Origin: Mycolicibacterium chubuense NBB4
GTDB taxonomy: Bacteria; Actinomycetota; Actinomycetes; Mycobacteriales; Mycobacteriaceae
NCBI RefSeq assembly: GCF_000266905.1
Contig: NC_018027.1
Location: forward strand, 1,550,001-1,614,000
DNA: 64,000 nucleotides
Direction: 5' to 3'
The notes under the pieces: generated by a model
The model's database searches: none
Told to the model about the DNA's origin: nothing
The model's input: only the letters and a program-made list of their open reading frames with translations
Program-made: the position numbers and the translations under genes
In this document: piece by piece, positions 33,570 through 41,524 of the stretch
Numbering within the stretch: the first letter of the stretch is position 1
Layout: each line of letters starts with the position of its first letter

Positions 33570-34123
33570 CACCGCAGCAGCCCTTTCAGTTCGATCGTCG
33601 GCGGTACCGCCAACGCGGCCTGCTCGGCCTCCCTGATCGCCTCCTCGCGGTGTACTCCGAGCGGCATCTGCTGAATCTTGTCGTGCAGTTTGAGGATTGC
33701 GTGCAGGAGCATCTCGGGCCGTGGCGGACAGCCGGGCAGATAAATGTCGACCGGCACGACATGGTCGACGCCCTGCACCACGGCGTAGTTGTTGAACATG
33801 CCGCCCGAGGAGGCGCACACGCCCATCGCCAGAACCCACTTCGGCTCGGCCATCTGGTCGTAGATCTGGCGCAGCACCGGCGCCATCTTCTGGCTCACCC
33901 GCCCCGCGACGATCATCAGGTCCGCTTGCCGTGGTGTCGCCGAGAATCGCTCCATGCCGAACCGCGAGATGTCGAAGCGTGGTCCGGCGGTGGCCATCAT
34001 CTCGATCGCGCAGCAGGCCAGGCCGAACGTGGCGGGCCACAGCGACCCTTTGCGGACGTAGCCGGCGACCTTCTCCACGGTCGACAGCAGAATGCCGCCG
34101 GGAAGGCGTTCCTCTAATCCCAT
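33569..34123 (-). CDS. nuoB: NADH-quinone oxidoreductase subunit B
   Basis: 184 residues. Holds cluster N2, the last electron carrier before quinone: tandem cysteines in [11 protein letters not shown], then [18 protein letters not shown] and [12 protein letters not shown] 34123 follows GGAGGTCTGC and lies inside the last codons of nuoA (10-bp overlap). Upstream frame extensions do not resemble NuoB. The stop is coupled by TGATG to a micro-ORF rather than to nuoC. Confidence 0.95.
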   Translation of the reverse strand: MGLEERLPGGILLSTVEKVAGYVRKGSLWPATFGLACCAIEMMATAGPRFDISRFGMERFSATPRQADLMIVAGRVSQKMAPVLRQIYDQMAEPKWVLAMGVCASSGGMFNNYAVVQGVDHVVPVDIYLPGCPPRPEMLLHAILKLHDKIQQMPLGVHREEAIREAEQAALAVPPTIELKGLLR

Positions 34124-34488
34124 TGCAGACCTCCGCGGCGCCAGACGTAGGCGTAGGCGACGAAGACGACGACCATGAACAACAGCATCTCCACCAGCGC
34201 GAACAGCCCCAGATTGTCGAACGCCACCGCCCACGGGTAGAGGAAGACGATCTCGATGTCGAACACGATGAACAACATCGCGGTCAGGTAGTACCTGATC
34301 GGGAATCTCTGGCCGGTGGCCGCCGCGGCGGGATCGGAGGGGTCCATGGGCTCGATGCCGCATTCGTAGGCCTCGAGCTTGGCGCGGTTGTACCGCCTGG
34401 GCCCGATCAGCAGGGCGATCCCCACCGACCCCACGGCGAACACAGCAGCTATCGCACCAAGCACCAGGATCGGCGTGTACAGAGTCAT
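34114..34488 (-). CDS. nuoA: NADH-quinone oxidoreductase subunit A
   Basis: 124 residues, three transmembrane helices. Conserved YECGIEP loop near residue 41 and [28 protein letters not shown]. First gene of the nuo operon. ATG 34488 has GAGGAG about 12 bases upstream. A palindrome resembling a CRP site lies about 31-45 bases before the start (34519-34532). Confidence 0.95.
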   Translation of the reverse strand: MTLYTPILVLGAIAAVFAVGSVGIALLIGPRRYNRAKLEAYECGIEPMDPSDPAAAATGQRFPIRYYLTAMLFIVFDIEIVFLYPWAVAFDNLGLFALVEMLLFMVVVFVAYAYVWRRGGLQWD

Positions 34489-34518
34489 ACTGCGCAGCGG
34501 CTCCTCGGGGGCTGTCGA

Positions 34519-34532
34519 TGTGAGCTATCACA
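34519..34532. promoter_or_regulatory. CRP/FNR-like palindrome in the nuoA promoter region
   Basis: TGTGAGCTATCACA is a perfect palindrome with 5-bp arms. On the minus strand GTGTGATAGCTCACA fits the GTGnnAnnnnnCACA pattern reported for mycobacterial CRP (Rv3676). A TAGGCT -10-like hexamer (complement of 34534-34539) lies just upstream on the coding strand, so a bound protein would sit over the predicted transcription start and repress. Function is inferred. Confidence 0.45.
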
Positions 34533-34654
34533 CAGCCTAGCCCTGTTGCGGATGCAAACCACACATTTTGGTTAGTATCGCTATGAGCGCCATTCGGCGA
34601 TGGCGTTGTGCCTCGAACAGGCAAGTGGGACAGGGCGTTTCGCGTTCGGAAAGG

Positions 34655-35059
34655 CTATGCGGCGGTGCGCAGGAGCGACACGACCGCGTCGCCCAACCGG
34701 ATCGGGTCGATCGGGTGGGGAACCGCTGCCTCGGCTCGTGACCAGTTGGCCAGCCACGCGTCGTCGGGCCGTCCCGTTAGCACCAGCACGGGTGGGCAGT
34801 CGTCGATCTCGTCCTTGAGTTGCTTGGCGATCCCCATCCCGCCGACCGGGCTGGCCTCGCCGTCGAGGATGGCCAGGTCGAAGCCGCCGGCGTCCATCTG
34901 CCGGATCACCATCGGACCCGTGGCGACCTCGACGTAGGTCAGCTCGGGGAGCTCGGGATGGACGCGCTTGCCCAGGGCGAGCCGGACCTGCTCCCGGGTG
35001 CGCGGGTTGTCGCTGTAGACGAGGATTCGCAGGGGCGACGCCGACGGCTGCTCAGCCAT
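34655..35059 (-). CDS. Single-domain response-regulator receiver protein (Rv3143-like)
   Basis: 134 residues, a CheY-like receiver without an output domain: ILVYSDNP at strand 1, phospho-acceptor Asp in FDLAILDGE, VLVLTGRPDD at strand 4 and the Pro region of strand 5 (VPHPIDP). The usual strand-5 Lys is not evident: AVPHPIDP has His where Lys-Pro is expected, so signalling may be atypical. It sits upstream of nuoA in the same direction (166-bp gap), as Rv3143 does in M. tuberculosis. Partner kinase unknown. Confidence 0.8.
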   Translation of the reverse strand: MAEQPSASPLRILVYSDNPRTREQVRLALGKRVHPELPELTYVEVATGPMVIRQMDAGGFDLAILDGEASPVGGMGIAKQLKDEIDDCPPVLVLTGRPDDAWLANWSRAEAAVPHPIDPIRLGDAVVSLLRTAA

Positions 35060-35155
35060 GGCCGCGATGGTAGCCCCGACAGCGCAGGGCGGTGCCGGAT
35101 CGAACCGATCGTGTGCAACGCCTGCAACGTCGTTGCCCTCCGCCGACTTCGGACG

Positions 35156-35545
35156 TCATCGCATCAGGGGCGCGATCTCCGCCGGGTCGAAGTACTCGTC
35201 GACCCGGGTGATCAGCCCGTCGGCGCCCACCGCGATCACGATGCACACCCGCATCGCGATCGACGCGCCGCCGTGTCCGGTCGCGTGCAAGATGTGCTGC
35301 TGGACGAAGCCGCCGTCGAACAGCCGTCGATCGAGGATCTCGTAGCGGCGCTCGGCGGTCGTGGTGATGAACCAGTTGATGATCTTGACCGAGCGCGGCC
35401 GGTCGTTGTCCGCCCGATCACCGCTCTTCCACACCGCGATGTCGGGGCTGAACAATCTCTCCACCGCGCCGATGTCACTGCGTTCGATCGCGCCGAACAG
35501 TTCGTCGGCGACGTCGGTGACGGAGTGGGTATCAGGTGCCGACAT
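35156..35545 (-). CDS. NTF2-like/SnoaL-like small protein
   Basis: 129 residues with the cone-shaped NTF2-like pattern: an N-terminal helix pair (VADELFGAIERSDIGAVERLFSPD), a mid-strand region with DRRLFDGGFVQQHILHATGHGG, and a final MRVCIVIAVGADGLITRVDEYFDP. Members act as small hydrolases, isomerases or ligand binders; no substrate is evident. ATG 35545 lies eight bases from a SoxR/MerR-like box shared with the divergent methyltransferase, which suggests paired regulation. Confidence 0.75.
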   Translation of the reverse strand: MSAPDTHSVTDVADELFGAIERSDIGAVERLFSPDIAVWKSGDRADNDRPRSVKIINWFITTTAERRYEILDRRLFDGGFVQQHILHATGHGGASIAMRVCIVIAVGADGLITRVDEYFDPAEIAPLMR

Positions 35546-35549
35546 CGGC

Positions 35550-35580
35550 TTGACCTCAACTTCTGTTCAGGTTGGACACT
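35550..35580 (+). promoter_or_regulatory. SoxR/MerR-like box within a 19-bp-spaced promoter
   Basis: TTGACC (35550-35555) and GACACT (35575-35580) are -35 and -10 hexamers separated by 19 bases, the abnormal spacing typical of MerR-family activated promoters. Inside the spacer lies ACCTCAAC-TTCT-GTTCAGGT (35553-35572), an inverted repeat with one mismatched pair, close to SoxR boxes. ATG 35588 is seven bases beyond the -10, so the transcript is probably leaderless. Confidence 0.6.
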
Positions 35581-35587
35581 GGTGGGC

Positions 35588-36217
35588 ATGGACCTGACGC
35601 CAACCCTCTCCCGTTTCGACGACTTCTACAAGAACCAGAGCCCGCCCTGGGTGATCGGCGAGCCGCAACCCGTCATCGTCGAGCTGGAACGCAGCGGCCG
35701 GATCAGCGGACGAGTGCTCGACATCGGCTGCGGTACCGGCGAGCACACGATCCTGCTGAGCAGCGCAGGCCACGACGTACTCGGCGTCGACGGGGCGCCC
35801 ACCGCCGTCGAACAGGCGCGGCGCAACGCCGCCGCCCAAGGGGTCGATGCCCGGTTCGAGGTCGCTGACGCGTTGCGTCTGGCGGCTTCGCCGACCTATG
35901 ACACGATCATCGACAGCGCGTTGTTCCACATCTTCGACGATGCCGACCGCGCGACGTACGTCTCGAGCCTGCGCGCCGCGACCCATCCCGGCTCGATCGT
36001 GTACATCCTCGCGCTGTCCGACGCCGGTCGCGGGTTCGGCCCCCAGGTCAGCGAGAACACCATCCGAGCGGCGTTCGCCGAGGGCTGGCAGCTCGAGAGC
36101 CTCACCTCGGTCACCTACCGCGGGATGGTCACCGAACTGAACGCCGAGGGGCTGGACCTGCAGATCGGCACCCGCGTCGACGAGCCGGCGTGGCTTGCGC
36201 GCATCCGCAGGATCTGA
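35588..36217 (+). CDS. Class I SAM-dependent methyltransferase
   Basis: 209 residues. Rossmann-type motif I VLDIGCGTGEH near residue 43, the motif II-like acid in LGVDGAP, and motif III region FEVADALRL. The start FDDFYKNQSPPWVIGEPQP is typical of small TehB/thiopurine-like bacterial methyltransferases that modify small, often toxic molecules. ATG 35588 fits a leaderless transcript from the MerR-type promoter at 35550-35580. The 3' end is three bases from the convergent DUF6285-like gene. Substrate unknown; control by a redox- or drug-sensing MerR protein is inferred. Confidence 0.85.
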   Translation: MDLTPTLSRFDDFYKNQSPPWVIGEPQPVIVELERSGRISGRVLDIGCGTGEHTILLSSAGHDVLGVDGAPTAVEQARRNAAAQGVDARFEVADALRLAASPTYDTIIDSALFHIFDDADRATYVSSLRAATHPGSIVYILALSDAGRGFGPQVSENTIRAAFAEGWQLESLTSVTYRGMVTELNAEGLDLQIGTRVDEPAWLARIRRI

Positions 36218-36220
36218 CGG

Positions 36221-36562
36221 TCAACCTCCGTCGCCGTACCCGGGATGATCGATGGCCAACCGGTGGCCGACCAGCAGCCGCAGGCACGCCACGACCTCGT
36301 CGGCACGATCGTCCAGCCGGCCCGCACGGATGGCCTGCGCCAGCGCCGCCTCGTCGCCGACACCGAGACCGGCGAGCGATTCGAGTACCGGGCCGGCGGT
36401 CTCGTCGAGCAGTTCGCGCTCGACGATGCGCAGCACGTTGGCGGCGACGCGCGCGTGGAAGCCGACCTGCCCGCCGCACGCGGCGCGGACGTCATTGTCG
36501 AGGAAGTCGGCGACGGCGGCGACCAGCTCGGCTGCCGTCGGGCGCCCCGTCAGAGCCTTCAT
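36221..36562 (-). CDS. DUF6285-like protein, LvaB-type partner of an APH kinase
   Basis: 113 residues, soluble and helix-rich: RPTAAELVAAVADFLDNDVRA at the N-terminus, then GFHARVAANVLRIVERE and two further amphipathic helices. This pattern is that of the small proteins found directly after APH-type kinases. In Pseudomonas putida LvaB is such a protein and assists LvaA in phosphorylating 4-hydroxyvaleryl-CoA. ATG 36562 overlaps the kinase stop by four bases (ATGA). The link to LvaB is from family memory and gene order. Confidence 0.7.
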   Translation of the reverse strand: MKALTGRPTAAELVAAVADFLDNDVRAACGGQVGFHARVAANVLRIVERELLDETAGPVLESLAGLGVGDEAALAQAIRAGRLDDRADEVVACLRLLVGHRLAIDHPGYGDGG

Positions 36563-37530
36563 TGCGGACCCCCTCCGGTCATCAGATCCAGCACGTCCCA
36601 TTCCGTTTCGCTGACTCGCCGCCCGATCGCGGCCAGTTCCACCGAGCGCGTCTCACCCGACAGATGGCGCTCGGCCTGATGGCGGCAGATGACGCCCCAC
36701 CGCAGCGTCGCCACGGTGAGCCACCAGCGGAACGCGTCGCGGTCCAGCGTGGTGCCCGACGCCCGCTCGTAGGCGCACAGGAACGCCTCGACGCTGCCGA
36801 GTCCGCCGGCGCCCAGCGACTCCGGTGCGCCGAACCGCCACGCCCTGACGCAGAACCACGCCAGGTCCTCGTAGCGATCGCCGATGTGGGTCAGCTCCCA
36901 GTCCAGCACCGCCGCCAGGCCTGACTGGTCGACGATCAGGTTGCCCATCCGAAAGTCTCCGTGCACCAGGCACAGCGGGGACGGATCGGGACGCCGGTCA
37001 CCGAGCCGGCGGAAGGCCCATTCGAAAGTCGCTGTCGTATCGGCCATCTCGTCGAGGCGGGTGCGCCAGCCGGCGAGCTCGTCGAGCGTGGACAACCCGA
37101 TGCCGTCGGGGTCGGCGCGATGGATCGCCGCCAACGCGGCGGCACACTGCTCCAGCAGCCGGGCTCGGGCGGCGTCGTCGAGTCCGCGGAAGATGCGCCG
37201 GACGATGGTCTCACCGGCGATGGCATCACAGATCAAGTATGGATTCCCCAGTGCCTCCGGCGAATTGTCGGCACCCACGATGTGGGGAACGGGGGCGCCG
37301 GCGACGGCCGCGCGCTGCTGCACCCGCGCCTCCAGCTCCATACTCGCGTGGACCTCGTCGGGAGAGCCGGTGCGCAGGATCAACGCCCGCCGGCCTCGCG
37401 TCTCGAGCGCATCGAAAGCCCAGGTGGTCCTGCTCGCACCGCCCGTGAGTCGCTGCAGGTTGTCGACCTCGACCTCGCCGAGAACCGGCCGCAGCACTGC
37501 CTGCAGCGCCGGCGCCAGGTGATCGGTCAC
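36559..37530 (-). CDS. APH-family acyl-CoA kinase, LvaA/ACAD10-11-kinase-like
   Basis: 323 residues. APH fold: GGASRTTWAFD in the N-lobe, ALILRTG with the ATP Lys/Arg strand, catalytic loop LVHGDFRMGNLIV (Asp, Asn) and VLDWELTHIGDRYEDLAW (metal Asp). The second motif closely resembles that of LvaA and the kinase domains of mammalian ACAD10/11. GTG 37530 overlaps the acyl-CoA dehydrogenase stop (GTGA), and the stop overlaps the DUF6285-like start. Expected reaction: ATP-dependent phosphorylation of the 4-hydroxyl of an acyl-CoA. The exact substrate is unknown. Antibiotic resistance is unlikely. Confidence 0.8.
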   Translation of the reverse strand: MTDHLAPALQAVLRPVLGEVEVDNLQRLTGGASRTTWAFDALETRGRRALILRTGSPDEVHASMELEARVQQRAAVAGAPVPHIVGADNSPEALGNPYLICDAIAGETIVRRIFRGLDDAARARLLEQCAAALAAIHRADPDGIGLSTLDELAGWRTRLDEMADTTATFEWAFRRLGDRRPDPSPLCLVHGDFRMGNLIVDQSGLAAVLDWELTHIGDRYEDLAWFCVRAWRFGAPESLGAGGLGSVEAFLCAYERASGTTLDRDAFRWWLTVATLRWGVICRHQAERHLSGETRSVELAAIGRRVSETEWDVLDLMTGGGPQ

Positions 37531-38765
37531 CTGCGCCCGAATCCGAAGAGCCGCTGGGCGACCCGGCGAATCTGGATCTCCTCGGCGCCCTCGGTGATCC
37601 GGTACCGGCGGTGGTGGCGGTAGATGTGTTCGAACGGCTCGTGTCTGCTGTATCCGACGCCACCGAACACCTGCATGGCACGATCGGCGGCCTCGCACAC
37701 CAGCCGGTTGGCCCGGTAGTTGGCCATCGACACCTTGTCGGAGACCTCCATGTGGTGGTTGGCGTCGAGGTGGCTGGCGGCGTAATACACCAGCAGGCGC
37801 ACCATCTGCGCCTCGGTCTGCAGTTCCACCAGCGGCCATTGCACGGCCTGGTTGACCGCCAGCGGCTTACCGAACACCGTCCGTTCGCCGGCGTAGGCGA
37901 CCGCGCGGTCGATGCAGTACTGCGCGGCGCCCAGGCTGCTCGCGGCTTGCCGGATTCTGTTCTCGTGCAGAAACGTCTGACCGACCTCGAGGCCGCGGTC
38001 CACGTCGCCGAGCACGGCGCCGGCCGGCACCCGGACGTTCTCGAGCAGCACCTCGCCGTGGTCGGTGGGCATGTTGAACGTCCACCAGTAGTACGGCACC
38101 GAGAAGCCCGGCGCGTCGGTCGGCACCAGGAACGCGGTGATCCCGCGCGCCTGCCCCGGCTCGCCCGACGTGCGGGCGAAGATCAGGTCGTGGGTGGCCC
38201 GGTGCACGCCGGTGTTCCAGCGCTTGGCGCCGTTGATGACCCAGTCGCCGCCGTCCCGCACGGCCGTGGTCTCCAGCCAGGTGGCATCGGAGCCGTGGTT
38301 GGGTTCGGTGAGCCCGAAGGCCATCGATCGTTCGCCGGTGATCAGCGCCTCGGTCCACTCCTGCTTCTGCTCGTCGGTCCCGAACCGATCCATCATGATC
38401 ACCTGCGGGAAGTTGCCGACGATCGACGACTCGTCCTGCAGATCGTTGTGCAGGCCGAGCCCCTTGTGCGCCAGGTGTTCCCGGATCACGGCCATGTCGA
38501 TGTTGCTGCCGTCGCGGCCGCCGAACTGCGACGGCAGGCCGTAGCGCAGCCATCCGGCCGCGTCGGCGCGCCTGCGCATCTCACCGAGGAGGTCTTCCCA
38601 TTCGCGCCGCGGGATGCCGCCGTTGTCCCAGTCGGTGCGCGCGTTCTCGCGGCGCTGATCGAAATACTGGATGTGTTCGCGCTCCAGCGGTTTGATCTCG
38701 GCCTCGATGAATGCGTCCATCTCGGCGAGCACTCCGGGCAGATGGTCGGGCAGGCTGAAATCCAC
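37527..38765 (-). CDS. Acyl-CoA dehydrogenase, LvaC/ACAD10-11-like
   Basis: 412 residues. FAD/substrate motifs: AFGLTEPNHGSDATWLETTA, INGAKRWNTGV, VFGKPLAVNQAVQWPL, VFGGVGYSRHEPFEHIYRHHRRYRITEGAEEIQ with the catalytic Glu in TEG. The YFDQRRENARTDW N-terminus and the His/Arg-rich final region resemble ACAD10/11 and LvaC, which remove the phosphate from 4-phosphoacyl-CoA and lead to the 3-hydroxyacyl-CoA rather than simply dehydrogenating. GTG 38765 has AAAGGAG at seven bases. It follows the TetR gene by 23 bp and overlaps the kinase gene. Confidence 0.82.
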   Translation of the reverse strand: MDFSLPDHLPGVLAEMDAFIEAEIKPLEREHIQYFDQRRENARTDWDNGGIPRREWEDLLGEMRRRADAAGWLRYGLPSQFGGRDGSNIDMAVIREHLAHKGLGLHNDLQDESSIVGNFPQVIMMDRFGTDEQKQEWTEALITGERSMAFGLTEPNHGSDATWLETTAVRDGGDWVINGAKRWNTGVHRATHDLIFARTSGEPGQARGITAFLVPTDAPGFSVPYYWWTFNMPTDHGEVLLENVRVPAGAVLGDVDRGLEVGQTFLHENRIRQAASSLGAAQYCIDRAVAYAGERTVFGKPLAVNQAVQWPLVELQTEAQMVRLLVYYAASHLDANHHMEVSDKVSMANYRANRLVCEAADRAMQVFGGVGYSRHEPFEHIYRHHRRYRITEGAEEIQIRRVAQRLFGFGRR

Positions 38766-38788
38766 TCTGATCTCCTTTGACCGGCTTC

Positions 38789-39409
38789 TCAGTATCCGTA
38801 CAGCGTTTTCTTCCAGATCCGTGACAGCGTGGCGATGGCGTCCTCGTCGCTGATGTCGACCGCCAGGCTCGACGTGCCGACGATCACGGTGGTGAAGTTC
38901 TCGAACAGCAGGGCGATCGCCGCCGCGGTGTGCTCGGCGTTCAGTTCGGTGCCGTACCCCTGCTCCTGCGCGCGCCGCACCGACGCCCCCACGATGTCCA
39001 TGCCGAAACGGCGGAACTCGTTCTGCACCGCCGCGAAACGCGGCTGGGTCGCCGCCAGTTGAGCCACGGCGATCATGATGCCGATGTTCTGCTTGAACAT
39101 CGTCCAGTAGCCGGTCACGACCGTCGTGAAGAAGGCGTCGTCGTCGGCCGACTCCGGCAGTTGCACGCTCAGCCCCGACGGCGTGACGACGTCGCGGAGG
39201 AACGACTGTGCCAGCGCGGCCAGCAGGTCCTCCTTGTCGGCGAAGTAGCGGTAGAAGGCGGCCGGCGACTTGCCCGCCGCGGAGGTGATCTCGCCCAGCG
39301 TGGTGCCGTGGAAGCCGCGCTCCGCGAACAACTTCCGGGCCGCGAGCTCGATGGCCTGGCGGGTCTGTCTGCCCTTGGCGCTCAACGTCTCCGACGGTCC
39401 GGGCGGCAC
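38789..39409 (-). CDS. TetR-family regulator inside the dioxygenase/LVA-like operon
   Basis: 206 residues. Helix-turn-helix about residues 15-60: QTRQAIELAARKLFAERGFHGTTLGEITSAAGKSPAAFYRYFADKEDLL pattern. A ligand domain of TetR_C type follows with helices FFTTVVTGYWTMFKQNIGIMIAV. GTG 39409 is four bases after the lyase stop, so it is co-transcribed. Probable local regulator; candidate target is the AAAGT/ACTTT repeat before the first gene of the operon (43888-43909). An acyl-CoA ligand is likely by analogy. Confidence 0.82.
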   Translation of the reverse strand: MPPGPSETLSAKGRQTRQAIELAARKLFAERGFHGTTLGEITSAAGKSPAAFYRYFADKEDLLAALAQSFLRDVVTPSGLSVQLPESADDDAFFTTVVTGYWTMFKQNIGIMIAVAQLAATQPRFAAVQNEFRRFGMDIVGASVRRAQEQGYGTELNAEHTAAAIALLFENFTTVIVGTSSLAVDISDEDAIATLSRIWKKTLYGY

Positions 39410-39413
39410 GCGG

Positions 39414-40319
39414 CTATCCCAGGATCCGGTCGCCGGCCCGCAGCAGAGAGCTCGGCAGGTCGTGTCCGACGGCCTGCTGCGCCACCCGGGCGGCCGCGAT
39501 TGCGGCCTGGATATCGACGTCGACGTGTATTCCGCTGTCGCGCAACAGGTACACCAGGTCTTCGGTGGCGATGTTGCCACTCGCGCCGGGCGCGAACGGG
39601 CAACCGCCGAGCCCTCCGACCGAAGCGTCCAATCGGGCGACCCCGGCGCCGACGGCGGCGTACGCACTGGCCAGACCGGCGCCGCGGGTGTTGTGGAAGT
39701 GGGCGCCCAGCGGAACACCGTCGATTCTGGGCCGCACGAGCGCGATCAGGTCGGCGACCCGCCGGGGCGTGGTGGTGCCGATGGTGTCGGCGATCGCCAG
39801 CCGGTCGACGCCCGCGTCGGTGGCGGCGGTGACGATGTCGAGCACGCGCTGCGGGGGCGTCGGGCCGTCGAACGGGCAGTCCCATGCGGTGGCCACGATC
39901 ACCTCGACCGCGGCACCGCTGTCGTGGGCGATGGTGACGATCTCGGGGATCTGTGCCGTCGCCTCCGCCGACGAGCGGCCCACGTTGGAGCGGCTGTGCC
40001 CGTCGGCGGCCGAGACCACGTACTCGATCGACCGCAGACCCGCAGCGATGGCCCGTTTCGCCCCGTTCGGGCTGGCGACCAGAGCGGAGAACTCGATGCC
40101 GTCGAAGTTGTGCAGTTCGGCGGCGAGTTCCGCTGCGTCCGCCAGCGCCGGGACCTTGGACGGCGACACGAAGGCCGTGGCCTCCATCTCCCGCACGCCG
40201 GTCGCGGCGACGGCAGCGAGCAGTTCGAGCTTGGCGGACAACGGGATCGGCGTCTCGATCTGCAGCCCGTCGCGCAGCGAGACGTCGCGGATGTCGACGT
40301 GGGCGGGCAGGCCGGTCAC
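39414..40319 (-). CDS. HMG-CoA-lyase-like enzyme
   Basis: 301 residues, DRE-TIM metallolyase. Metal/catalytic Arg-Asp in IRDVSLRDGLQIE, metal ligands in GAHFHNTRGAG, and the catalytic Cys loop GLGGCPFAPGASGNIATEDLVYLL, a clear HMG-CoA lyase signature (usual text CPYAxGASGN). It cleaves 3-hydroxy-3-methylglutaryl-CoA or a related 3-hydroxy-3-alkyl acyl-CoA into acetyl-CoA and a keto acid. GTG 40319 overlaps the CoA-transferase stop. It lies between a CoA-transferase and the LVA-like genes, so it probably performs a late carbon-carbon cleavage in the same pathway. Confidence 0.88.
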   Translation of the reverse strand: MTGLPAHVDIRDVSLRDGLQIETPIPLSAKLELLAAVAATGVREMEATAFVSPSKVPALADAAELAAELHNFDGIEFSALVASPNGAKRAIAAGLRSIEYVVSAADGHSRSNVGRSSAEATAQIPEIVTIAHDSGAAVEVIVATAWDCPFDGPTPPQRVLDIVTAATDAGVDRLAIADTIGTTTPRRVADLIALVRPRIDGVPLGAHFHNTRGAGLASAYAAVGAGVARLDASVGGLGGCPFAPGASGNIATEDLVYLLRDSGIHVDVDIQAAIAAARVAQQAVGHDLPSSLLRAGDRILG

Positions 40320-41524
40320 AGCACCCCCGCCTCGTGCAGTGCTTCGAGTTCCGCGTCGGTCCTTCCGAGGAGCCCGCGGTAGATCTCGTCGTTGTGCTGG
40401 CCGGGCCGCGACGGACCGGCGTTGCGGATGGTGCCGGGCGTCTCGGAGAGCACGGGGACGACGCCGGGTCCCTTGACGTTGCGCCCGATCCGCTCGTCCC
40501 AGTGGTCGGCGATCATCCCGCGGGCGAGCAGTTGCGGATCCTCGACCACCTCGGCGACGGTGTTGATCGGTCCGCTGATCACGCCCGCCTCCGACAACGT
40601 GGAGATGATGTCGGCCGGCTCGCGTTCGGCGGCCCACGCGCCGATGATCTTGTCCAGTTCGTCCTGATTGCGCCCGCGCGCCACGTGATTGGCGAACCGG
40701 TCGTCGGTGGCGAGCTCGGGTTGCCCCATCGCCTGGCACAGCCGCCGGAAGACGGTGTCCTGATTGGCCGCGATGACCACCCAGGACCCGTCGGCGGTCG
40801 GATAGATGTTCGACGGTGCGATGCCCTCCAGCCGGGTGCCCGACGGCCCACGAACCACTCCGCCGACGTCGTAGTCGGGAATGGTGGATTCCTGTACGGC
40901 CAGGCATGATTCGGTGAGCGCGGCATCGACGACCTGGCCCTCGCCGGTCACCGTCCGCCGGTAGAGGGCGGCCAGCGCGCCCTGGGCGGCGAACATCCCG
41001 GCCAGGCTGTCGCCGAGGGAGAGCGCCAACCGCGGGGGAGGACCGCCGGGGAACCCGTTCATGTGCCGCAACCCGCTGGCCGCCTCGGCGACCGATGCGT
41101 AGCCGGCCTTGTGCGCCTCGGGACCGGTCTGCCCGTAGCCGGAGACGCGCACCAGGATTATGCCGGGATTGCGTGCGTGCAGGACGTCGTAGCCGAGGCC
41201 CCACTTCTCGAGCGTGCCGGGCCGGAAGTTCTCGACGATGACGTCGCTGTGCTCGACCAGGTCGAGAAACAGAGCGCGGCCCTGCGGCACCCGGAGATTG
41301 AGGGTGACGGCTTTCTTGTTGCGCGCGTGGACGGTCCAGAAGAAGTGGTGGCCGTCGAGCTCGGCCTGGCCCCAGGTGCGCAGCGGGTCGGGTGCGCCCG
41401 GGGGTTCGATCTTGATGACCTCGGCGCCCATGTCACCCAGCAGGCGCGCGGCGAACGGCCCGGAGATCAGCGTGCCGACCTCGATGACGCGGACCCCGTC
41501 GAGCGGTCCGGTCGGGTGCGTCAC
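40316..41524 (-). CDS. CaiB/BaiF-type (class III) CoA-transferase
   Basis: 402 residues. N-terminal GPLDGVRVIEVGTLISGPFAARLLGDMGAEVIKIEPP, then HARNKKAVTLNLR, NFRPGTLEKWGLGYD and SGYGQTGPEAHKAGYA, followed by the catalytic Asp region of this family (ALSLGDSLAGMFA). It moves CoA from one carboxylic acid thioester to another, activating the pathway acid without ATP. GTG 41524 overlaps the hydrolase stop, and the stop overlaps the lyase start. Substrate unknown; an acid from the ring-cleavage step is plausible. Confidence 0.88.
   Translation of the reverse strand: MTHPTGPLDGVRVIEVGTLISGPFAARLLGDMGAEVIKIEPPGAPDPLRTWGQAELDGHHFFWTVHARNKKAVTLNLRVPQGRALFLDLVEHSDVIVENFRPGTLEKWGLGYDVLHARNPGIILVRVSGYGQTGPEAHKAGYASVAEAASGLRHMNGFPGGPPPRLALSLGDSLAGMFAAQGALAALYRRTVTGEGQVVDAALTESCLAVQESTIPDYDVGGVVRGPSGTRLEGIAPSNIYPTADGSWVVIAANQDTVFRRLCQAMGQPELATDDRFANHVARGRNQDELDKIIGAWAAEREPADIISTLSEAGVISGPINTVAEVVEDPQLLARGMIADHWDERIGRNVKGPGVVPVLSETPGTIRNAGPSRPGQHNDEIYRGLLGRTDAELEALHEAGVL

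Larger units (their letters stand above)
33471..33571. repeat. MIRU-like tandem repeat between nuoB and nuoC (units of 32, 32 and 35 bp)
   Basis: Read on the plus strand, units start at 33471, 33503 and 33535, each beginning CACCGCAG and ending in the core CGCGCAAGCGCTCAT. The third unit carries an extra three bases. On the minus strand each unit is a short coupled ORF. The core also occurs once at 42733-42754. Organisation (intergenic, within operons, small ORF overlapping both neighbours) is that of mycobacterial interspersed repetitive units. Confidence 0.8.
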
